A stretch of DNA of 30,615 bases from a virus: positions 1 through 30,615 of the IMG/VR virus record IMGVR_UViG_3300047678_000786; one strand, written 5' to 3'. Under the pieces are notes generated by a model, which worked only from the letters and a program-made list of their open reading frames with translations, was not told the origin of the DNA and ran no database searches. A program made the position numbers and the translations under genes. Every line of letters begins with the position of its first letter. Within the stretch, counting starts at the first letter, position 1. Shown here one piece after another: positions 1 through 6,492 of this stretch.

Positions 1-1
1 G

Positions 2-751
2 GGTGGCGGGGGCGGGGGAGGAGGAGGCGGTGGTGGTGGCGGAGGGGGCGGCGGCGGGGGTGGCAGCAACTGCCTCCTCTTCGGCACGCTCGTTCGGTTG
101 GCCGACGGCCGCCTCACGCCCATCGAGAACCTAAAGCCCGGCGATGACGTGGCGTCGATTCAGATCCCCGGCCTGGCGGTCGATGTGCCGCGCAAGGCGC
201 AGTATGAGTGGTTGTCGCCGAGCGGGCTGTCGGGCGTCATTGCCCGCGTCGGCCGCGTGGCCAGCGTGAAGCTCGGCGAGCACGCCGGGTTCTTCGTGAT
301 CAACCGGCGCATCAAGGTCACGTTCGAGCATCCGTTCCTCGTCCGGCGCGGCGACGAGTGGGGCTTCTGCTCGGCGGACGTGCTCGTGGTCGGCGACTGG
401 CTCATCGGCCAAGACCAGCGAGAGGAGCGGATCGAGTCGATCGACCGCATCGACGCGCCGGCCCGAACTGTGGCCATCCGCGTCCCCGGCACGAACACCT
501 ACCTGGCCGAGGGGGTCTGGGTCCACAACGACGCGCAGAACCAGCACACTGGCGTGGCCAATGAGTCGCTCGTGGTAAACGAGCACACCGGAATCAGCGG
601 TGCGAGCAGTCACCACAGCGGGTCCGGGAGCCACCAATCCGGCAGCCATGCGAGTTCATCGCACTCGGGCTCCAGCAGCGGCAAACACAGCGGGTCGTCG
701 TTCCACTCGTCGAGCCATCATTCTGGCTCAGGGCACACCTACTCGGCCTGA
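2..751 (+). CDS. Poly-Gly / Hint (intein-like) domain protein, 5' end outside window
   Basis: The frame is open from the window edge, so the true start lies upstream. Codons 2-64 encode 21 consecutive glycines, then Gly-to-Hint junction residues S-N and a Cys at 71-73. From that Cys to the Asn at 527-529 is a 153-residue Hint domain. It shows the catalytic N-terminal Cys followed by LADGRLTPIENLKPGD, a block-B T-x-x-H (VTFEHP) and a C-terminal V-H-N. All autoprocessing residues are present, so cleavage or splicing is plausible, as in bacterial intein-like or pretoxin-Hint proteins. After the Asn come about 73 residues rich in Ser, His and Gly, with repeated SGSH-like units. The tail resembles no toxin I know and could bind metal. 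It is probably a host surface or secreted protein. Hint assignment is strong; function is unknown. Confidence 0.8.
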   Translation, partial: GGGGGGGGGGGGGGGGGGGGGSNCLLFGTLVRLADGRLTPIENLKPGDDVASIQIPGLAVDVPRKAQYEWLSPSGLSGVIARVGRVASVKLGEHAGFFVINRRIKVTFEHPFLVRRGDEWGFCSADVLVVGDWLIGQDQREERIESIDRIDAPARTVAIRVPGTNTYLAEGVWVHNDAQNQHTGVANESLVVNEHTGISGASSHHSGSGSHQSGSHASSSHSGSSSGKHSGSSFHSSSHHSGSGHTYSA

Positions 752-776
752 GTCCCGAATACTTGGCCCAGCCAGG

Positions 777-798
777 AACTGCTAGAAACTGCTACAAT
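777..798 (+). promoter_or_regulatory. Direct repeat plus -10-like box in front of the HTH gene
   Basis: AACTGCTA occurs at 777-784 and again at 787-794, exactly 10 bp apart, and the second copy runs into TACAAT at 793-798. The GTG start at 806 lies 7 bases after that box, so the transcript could be leaderless. No good -35 is visible at normal spacing. One-turn spacing of the repeats suits an operator bound by the HTH protein encoded just downstream; that is inference. Confidence 0.4.
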
Positions 799-805
799 CC
801 TCATC

Positions 806-1078
806 GTGGCTCATGCGCGTCAGATAACCCCTAACCGGTCCACTGCTCCGGCGGTCATGACTATCGATGACCTCGCAGCGTACATCCAGATTTCGAAGTC
901 GTCACTCTATAAGCTAGCACAGGATGGCCGGGTCCCCGGCCAGAAAATTGGAAAGCACTGGCGATTTAGCCGGGCCGTGATCGACCAATGGCTTGGCAAC
1001 GGCGCGGCGACCGCTCAGGACGGGATAACTCGCCGTCAATCACACCTACGCAAGCCGGAGGGCGGCGATGGCGGCTGA
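806..1078 (+). CDS. Excisionase-type (HTH_17/MerR-like) DNA-binding protein
   Basis: A 90-aa protein. Residues 18-63 (MTIDDLAAYIQISKSS, then LYKLAQDGRVPG, then GKHWRFSRAVIDQWL) are the typical helix-turn-helix/wing pattern of the excisionase-family domain, which reads short DNA sites or controls excision of mobile elements. The GTG at 806 is used as start; the ATG at 857 would keep the whole domain and is the main alternative. Its stop overlaps the start of the 877-aa gene by 11 bp, so the two are translationally coupled. Likely roles are autoregulation, control of the neighbouring phosphorothioation operon, or directionality factor for the island. Domain call is firm; role is inferred. Confidence 0.8.
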   Translation: MAHARQITPNRSTAPAVMTIDDLAAYIQISKSSLYKLAQDGRVPGQKIGKHWRFSRAVIDQWLGNGAATAQDGITRRQSHLRKPEGGDGG

Positions 1079-3701
1079 TTTGCACCCAACCGACCAGCAC
1101 ACCGTTCAGACCGTGTTGGCCACGCTTGGCGAGGCCGATGTGCGTGCGTTGCTCACGAAGGCCGGTATCAAGCCGGACAACCCATCCACCGATTGTGATC
1201 CGTACCGGATCGCCCGCATTCTCAGCCCCCTCGTCGTGGCACATGCGCACAGAACTCTCGGTTCTCTCCTGCCGAACTTGGCCCGGGTCTCAGAGGCTCC
1301 GCTGCCCACGACTGACCTTTCGGTGAGAGCCCAAAACATCCTCGCCCAACAGGACATCCAAAAAGTACAGGACCTCGCGACGTTTACCCCTGAACGGCTA
1401 CTGCGATTCAAGAACGCGGGCCGAAAAACCGTGGCTGAGTATGCGGCGCTGGCCATCCGAATACATATTCAATCGCACGATCCCTCGGCTCGCGCCAGCT
1501 CCAATGGCACCGCGGACTCGGCTGCGGTACTGCTTCCTTTATACGACCGGGCGGGTGAGGCAGATCAGAAATCGCCGAGACAGCTGTCACTGATTCAGTG
1601 CTTCTCCGCGTTGGGCGACTCGGAAGTCCGAACCGTGTTGAAGGACGCGGGCATCAGTCCGTTGGCTATGGTCGAGGACAGCGACGTACACAGAATCGCT
1701 CGCGTGCTCAGCCCAGTGGTTCTGGAGCGGAGCGACAGGCCGCTCGGCCTGCTCTTGCCTGGTTTGGCTCTCGCAGCAGAGAGCGCGCTGCCGACGGCTG
1801 AGCTTTCTGTGAGAGCTCGCAACGTACTCGCGCTCAACGATATCGTGACGATCGCCACATTCGGCGCGTACTCACTCGACTCCATCAAATCTCTCGGCGG
1901 AGCCGGCCGGATCACCATCACCGAATACGCAGGTCTTGCCGTTCGTTTGCACATGCAGGCGTTCCCGACACTTCCCATCACTGAGGCACCGTCAATAACC
2001 ACACCCCCACTCGCCACTGCGCTCGACAGACTCACGGAAGTGGCTTCGTGGGCATGCACCACATACCAGACCGCCACGCTTGGCGATCTTGTTGCTCTAA
2101 CACTTGATACCGAAGCCCTGCCGCCCGACATCGTCGCTGCGCTTACGGAGTTCCGCAGAACATCGCTTTCTCCGTGCGTCGTCTCCGACGCTAGGGTCGA
2201 GGGCTGTGTGGATGCACTGTGGCTCGCGCTAGACGAGCGAGAGCGAGACATCTTTATCGCTCGCCAATTGAGCATTGATCGCCCGACTCTGGAGCAGCTC
2301 GGGGACAAGCACGGGGTCGGAAAGGAGCGAGTACGGCAGATCGAGGTGCATGCATGTGAACTTCTACGGGCCGAACTCTCGACCTCGCCGCAAGCGCCCT
2401 TGCGGTGGCGACTGCATGCATTCTCGTCCGCTGTCCGCAATGGACTTCCCGAGGCGGCTCCGACACTGACGGACGCGCTCGCAAACGCGTTCCGTGGGAT
2501 CACAACATCGCCAACTGTCCAGGAACTCCTTCTGTGGCTTGCTGGTCCCTACTCTCGCAGTAGCGGCTGGCTTCTACGGCAGGGATGCGAAATTCCCATA
2601 GTCCCGATCCACGACCCGCGATTCAACGGTGACGAAGTGCTGCCACAAGCGGTGGCTGCCTGGCTGCACGAGGCGGGATTTCGATCCGAGCTCGTTGAAA
2701 CGGTGATGGCCCATTCAGATCTCAAGCTCCGGGATGGCAAGTGGCTTCAATGGGGCGGCCTTATGCCGGACAAGGCCGCCGCTATTCTGCGGGTAATGCG
2801 TCGGCCCGCTGAAACTGAGGAGCTGGCACGGGAGATCGCGGAGGGCATTTCAGAGCGCTCGGTGCGCAATGCACTGCAATCGGACCCTCGATTCATGCGT
2901 GTCAGCAAGCGGGCGTTTGGACTGCGGGAGTGGGGGCTTGAGGAGTACTCGGGTATCGCTGAAGAGATCGCGCAACGAATCGAGCGAGCGGGAGGCGCTG
3001 TCGAGATTGAGTCGCTCGTATCTGAGTTGGTACAGACCTTTGGAGTCGCCGCGTCCTCCGTCAGGATGTACGCCGAGGCTCCTCGCTTCGTGCTTTCGAA
3101 TGGAATGGTTCGCTTCCGCATGGATGACGAGAAACTCCCCCCTGACGCCCGTGTTCACGCCGTGTTCGGTCTGTTCCCTGAAACGGCGCGGCACCGCGTG
3201 CATCTGGTGGTCGCAGTCGATGATGACGTCGAGCGAGGCTCCGGCATGGGGATCAGACCCGCCGTTGCTAATGCCCTCGGCCTCAAGCCCGGCGAGCGCT
3301 TGTACTTCGACGACGGCGGCGCAGGACGCCTGTTGGTCTCTTGGCCCGACTCTGCTGCGTGCGGGCCGTCACTCGGTTCCACCCGAGCGCTGGCGAATAG
3401 CGCTGGCGCTGTGTCCGGCGATTCACTCTTGATCACGTTTGATTTGGCGGCTCACAGAGTCTGCTCGCACCGGATTCATCCGACCACAGCGGACATCCGA
3501 ATACTGACGGGCTTGGAGATTGCGAAAGGACAGGAACTCGACACAATCGCCGCCTCGATTGGATGCGATCCGATCGAGGTCCGCACCGTACTGGCGAATC
3601 GCGGTGATCATCAATTGCTCAAGGCGCTCCCGATCCCTCATGCCGACTCGCACCTAGAAGCAGCGATTTCGACGCTCACGGAGATTCTTCGCGAGCCTTA
3701 G
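1068..3701 (+). CDS. Tandem alpha-CTD-like / sigma region-4-like / winged-helix fusion protein
   Basis: An 877-aa protein. Residues about 12-135 and 175-297 are an internal duplication. Each copy ends in an RNA polymerase alpha-CTD-like helix-hairpin-helix unit (LSVRAQNILAQQDI at 84, LSVRARNVLALNDI at 246). Residues about 382-437 (LDERERDIFIARQL, then GVGKERVRQIE) match sigma-70 region 4, the -35-reading HTH. Residues about 567-622 and 627-685 are two winged-helix units with HARE/DEK-like features (DPRFMRVSKRAFGLREW). The last 190 residues are unassigned. The start is fixed by GGAGGG at 1057-1062, 5 bases before ATG. The gene converges with the phosphorothioation operon, overlapping its last gene by 26 bp. 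I infer a DNA-binding transcriptional or sensing protein of the defence island. No catalytic motif was seen. Confidence 0.75.
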   Translation: MAADLHPTDQHTVQTVLATLGEADVRALLTKAGIKPDNPSTDCDPYRIARILSPLVVAHAHRTLGSLLPNLARVSEAPLPTTDLSVRAQNILAQQDIQKVQDLATFTPERLLRFKNAGRKTVAEYAALAIRIHIQSHDPSARASSNGTADSAAVLLPLYDRAGEADQKSPRQLSLIQCFSALGDSEVRTVLKDAGISPLAMVEDSDVHRIARVLSPVVLERSDRPLGLLLPGLALAAESALPTAELSVRARNVLALNDIVTIATFGAYSLDSIKSLGGAGRITITEYAGLAVRLHMQAFPTLPITEAPSITTPPLATALDRLTEVASWACTTYQTATLGDLVALTLDTEALPPDIVAALTEFRRTSLSPCVVSDARVEGCVDALWLALDERERDIFIARQLSIDRPTLEQLGDKHGVGKERVRQIEVHACELLRAELSTSPQAPLRWRLHAFSSAVRNGLPEAAPTLTDALANAFRGITTSPTVQELLLWLAGPYSRSSGWLLRQGCEIPIVPIHDPRFNGDEVLPQAVAAWLHEAGFRSELVETVMAHSDLKLRDGKWLQWGGLMPDKAAAILRVMRRPAETEELAREIAEGISERSVRNALQSDPRFMRVSKRAFGLREWGLEEYSGIAEEIAQRIERAGGAVEIESLVSELVQTFGVAASSVRMYAEAPRFVLSNGMVRFRMDDEKLPPDARVHAVFGLFPETARHRVHLVVAVDDDVERGSGMGIRPAVANALGLKPGERLYFDDGGAGRLLVSWPDSAACGPSLGSTRALANSAGAVSGDSLLITFDLAAHRVCSHRIHPTTADIRILTGLEIAKGQELDTIAASIGCDPIEVRTVLANRGDHQLLKALPIPHADSHLEAAISTLTEILREP

Positions 3702-4137
3702 GGCTCGGAGGCAGGATTGCCTCAAGGGCGTTCATCAGCGTCAGTATCGGTTGCGCAGATCCACGCAACTCCTCCGCCAGCCATTCAAGCCCCGTCATCG
3801 CGTACTCGCTACCAATGGTGAGGACCTCGCCCGGATCGGCAAGCACCGACTCGCCCTTCTCTGCGAGCGCAACTAGCTCAAGGTTTGCGATCCGCCACGG
3901 GTCCCTGCTAAATATCGCTCCCGTGTTGAACTTGCTCAGCTTGTCGGGCGGTGGCATTTGCGTTCTCCGCCCGATCGCCACGCCGATCATCATCGCTGTC
4001 CACCACAGATCGATCTTCCTGGCAAACGGCTCTCTGCCACCTGCTGCACGCGAGACCAATTGCTCAGCAAATTCATCATCAAACGCACGGGGGAGGAACA
4101 GGTCCTGTAGCACATACGGAGAAACGAGATCAGCCAT
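3676..4137 (-). CDS. Phosphorothioation-operon small protein, Dnd-associated-protein-4-like (tentative)
   Basis: A 153-aa soluble protein, last gene of the minus-strand operon. The ATG at 4137 overlaps the end of the DndD-like gene by 8 bp, which supports this start over upstream in-frame codons. Seen are a helical N-terminal half, then WWTAMMIGVAIGRR, a central RDPWRIANLELVALAEKG and later EYAMTGLEWLAEEL. This order (hydrophobic helix with GRR, RD.W, ALAE, EYA..GL..L) resembles what I recall of the small Dnd-system-associated protein 4 family, but I cannot confirm it. I see no nuclease or ATPase motif. Position implies an accessory subunit of the restriction module. Its 3' end overlaps the convergent 877-aa gene. 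Confidence 0.6.
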   Translation of the reverse strand: MADLVSPYVLQDLFLPRAFDDEFAEQLVSRAAGGREPFARKIDLWWTAMMIGVAIGRRTQMPPPDKLSKFNTGAIFSRDPWRIANLELVALAEKGESVLADPGEVLTIGSEYAMTGLEWLAEELRGSAQPILTLMNALEAILPPSPKAREESP

Positions 4138-6274
4138 GTTGTTCCCCCCTCGCAACAAGAGAATGAGCGTCGTCGTATCGCCGCTCGCACACGCTACAGA
4201 ACTGCCTGACGCTGCAACCACAGACACGAACGACCGGATGATCACTGTGCCAGTTGTGGACAAGATCCACGGGATAGTGATTGTTGCACGAGAGTGTCTG
4301 CGACTTCCCAACACGCTCGTCAATGAGGGATTCGATCTCGGCAATCTCGGAGCGTGTCAGAAACAGCACGACTTGGTAGGGCGGGCTCTTACCCGCCGGA
4401 GGATGCGTAATCGCGTCCACCATGCGAGTTTTTACTCCACCCGATGTCATCCCCAGCGGCGTATCAATGATCCGAGGAGCAACCTGGCCAGACACCTCCA
4501 TGAGCGCCCAGATAAAGGACAGCGTCAAGGCTCGCTTCGATGCGCCATTCACCTCAAAGTCGGGATCAAGCTGCCCATCGCCCGCGGCTCGCACAACGAT
4601 GTCGAACTCGTCCGTCAAGGTGACGCCCTGAAAGACGGCACCGGCCTGAGCGGTATCCGTGCCGACAATGGCCATGAACATGTCGTTCATGCGAGCCGAG
4701 ACCTGTTGAACGTGGTCAACCTCCAGTACCTGCAGGGTCCGCGTGATCAGCTGCTTGAGATCGTCTGCGACCGCGCGCTTTGTGACGAGCAGCTTGCTTA
4801 CCTTGGCAGCTTTCTCTGCCGTTTCGTATTCGGCCTTTGCCAGCGAGTGGCGCTCTCGAATCGCCGCGAGCTGCGTTTCCAGCCTACCGATCGACTCGCT
4901 CGCTTCGGCGAATTTGGATTGAGCATTGCTCAGGCGATCACTCAGCCGACGAACCTGCTCATCGTCGATGCTCGCGCGTTTCTCCCTCAGCACCTCTAGG
5001 TCCGCACCGGTCTGCTTGAGTTTGTCACGATTGCCCGCGAATGCAGCGAGCTGTCGCTTTCGCTGGTTGACGAAGTCGCTCTTCCCCTCGCAAGTTGCCA
5101 GGTATTCCGCTCGCCCAAGTCTAGCCGAATGGAATGTTTGCGTTTGATGACCGCGATGCTCAGACACTTTGCGCTGTTCGGCGAGCAAGAGTTCGACGTT
5201 CCGTCGCGCTGTTGATCCGTCAGAAAGCTCGGCGTTGCAGATACACCGCTTCAGGTCGAGGCGGTCCACCAGCACTTCCAGTGACGCCCCAGGGATTACG
5301 CCCCGCCCCGCAAGCGTGTCCAGAACGTCGAAGCCCGCTAGGAGTTTTGGCCCGGCCAGCGCCCACGACGCGCCCTGGGCAGAGATGGCAGTCCTCATTT
5401 CCTCCAGCAGTGTTTGATCCCGGTCTTCGAACTCCGTCAGGCTGCTCTCCAACCGCTTTATCTGTGCATTGATGGCATCGATATCGCCGATGCTTCGGAG
5501 TTCGGCCAACTCCTTCTGCGCGCCGTCTCGGTCCACGGCGATCGCTTGTCGCCGAGAGCGCACCGTGGCCAACTCCTGATCGGTCCGAGTGATTTGCTCA
5601 CTCAACTCGGCGAGCCTTCGTTCCAATGCCTCCAGATCTGCTCCGGCAGATTGCGCGGCTTCTCGGCGGCATTTCGAGACAACGTGTTCGAGGTCCTCGC
5701 TCGCAGTCCGCATCTTGTCGAGACCGAGCAGTGCCTTGATCGCATCATGCACTCTCTCCTGACGACCGTGCATCCCTTCACCAGAAATGAACCGCTGCAC
5801 GTCGTCACCGTCGGTAAAGAACACAGATTTCAGTCGAGGTGGCAGGAACTTGGCGATGACAGTATTTGGGTCTCCAGGCACATCCTCGAATCCCGATGGT
5901 GTCCGCCGCAATAGTCGTAGTCTGTTTTGGCCTCTGTCGAACAGGTCGTTTCCCTTCGGTGTCTCCAACATTGTGCGGATGACCCGATAGGCGGTGGTAT
6001 CCTCCCCCTCGACTCGCTCAAACTCAACGATCACCTGAATCTCCACCGGAACACCGACTGGCGCTGCACTTGAAGTCAATCGCACTGTCTGGGCCCCGCT
6101 CGGCAGACCCTGTGGTCCGTAGAGACCCCAAAGGAGCGCGTAGAGGACTGAGGTCTTGCCAGAGCCGTTCTCGGCACGAATCACTGTCAATGGGCGGTCT
6201 CGCGCAGCCGAGAACTCGAGGCGAACGTCCTCGAGCAGCTTGAAGTTACGGATGTGTGCAGCGACAAGACGCAT
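4130..6274 (-). CDS. DndD-like SMC/Rad50-type ATPase of the phosphorothioation system
   Basis: A 714-aa P-loop protein. It has Walker A ENGSGKTS near residues 36-42, long coiled-coil stretches around 195-300 and 385-500, a signature-like ASKRALTLSFIW segment and Walker B RIIDTPLGM near 600. This is the SMC/RecN/Rad50 layout shared with DndD. A C-x-C pair (RCICN near 344) sits at the coiled-coil hinge in place of a normal CxxC hook. The C-terminus carries several cysteines (VCGCS, then FCSVC). The ATG at 6274 lies 8 bases after AAGGAG; an in-frame GTG at 6283 would overlap the previous stop and is the alternative. Position after the helicase suggests the ATPase of the sspFGH-type restriction module; which letter it corresponds to is not certain. 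Confidence 0.8.
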   Translation of the reverse strand: MRLVAAHIRNFKLLEDVRLEFSAARDRPLTVIRAENGSGKTSVLYALLWGLYGPQGLPSGAQTVRLTSSAAPVGVPVEIQVIVEFERVEGEDTTAYRVIRTMLETPKGNDLFDRGQNRLRLLRRTPSGFEDVPGDPNTVIAKFLPPRLKSVFFTDGDDVQRFISGEGMHGRQERVHDAIKALLGLDKMRTASEDLEHVVSKCRREAAQSAGADLEALERRLAELSEQITRTDQELATVRSRRQAIAVDRDGAQKELAELRSIGDIDAINAQIKRLESSLTEFEDRDQTLLEEMRTAISAQGASWALAGPKLLAGFDVLDTLAGRGVIPGASLEVLVDRLDLKRCICNAELSDGSTARRNVELLLAEQRKVSEHRGHQTQTFHSARLGRAEYLATCEGKSDFVNQRKRQLAAFAGNRDKLKQTGADLEVLREKRASIDDEQVRRLSDRLSNAQSKFAEASESIGRLETQLAAIRERHSLAKAEYETAEKAAKVSKLLVTKRAVADDLKQLITRTLQVLEVDHVQQVSARMNDMFMAIVGTDTAQAGAVFQGVTLTDEFDIVVRAAGDGQLDPDFEVNGASKRALTLSFIWALMEVSGQVAPRIIDTPLGMTSGGVKTRMVDAITHPPAGKSPPYQVVLFLTRSEIAEIESLIDERVGKSQTLSCNNHYPVDLVHNWHSDHPVVRVCGCSVRQFCSVCERRYDDAHSLVARGEQHG

Positions 6275-6279
6275 CGTGC

Positions 6280-6492
6280 TCACTCCTTGATCTTGGTGAT
6301 GACGACATTGCCAAAGGTCTCGACGATGGCCAACACCTCCGACCGTCTTTTCGCGTCGGAAAGCCCTTCGCTCTGTGCAGCCACGACCCTGACCAGCAGA
6401 TTGACGAGATCAGCGTGGTATTCCGGATACCGCTTCGGGCAGTTCAGGACCTGCGCTGTGGCAACTGCTGTGAACTGGCGATCAGGGTTCAT
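6280..6492 (-). CDS. Small protein between the helicase and DndD-like genes
   Basis: A 70-aa protein squeezed between two operon genes. Its ATG at 6492 overlaps the helicase TGA (ATGA) and has GGAGG 5 bases upstream, so the start is well supported. An ATG at 6504 adds four residues. The sequence is mostly helical (YPEYHADLVNLLVRVVAAQ, then a charged segment, then VLAIVETFGNVVITKIKE) with no transmembrane segment, Cys cluster or known motif. Its stop falls 5 bases before the next ATG, and its last codons form the Shine-Dalgarno of the DndD-like gene. Tight coupling argues for a stoichiometric subunit. It could be the middle, small member of an sspFGH-type trio, which is inference. Confidence 0.7.
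   Translation of the reverse strand: MNPDRQFTAVATAQVLNCPKRYPEYHADLVNLLVRVVAAQSEGLSDAKRRSEVLAIVETFGNVVITKIKE

Noticed and set aside
4130-6274. Calling the SMC-type gene dndD and the locus a classical dndABCDE operon
   Set aside because: No DndB, and the first genes are DUF4007 and the large SspC-type ATPase; the order fits Ssp rather than Dnd.
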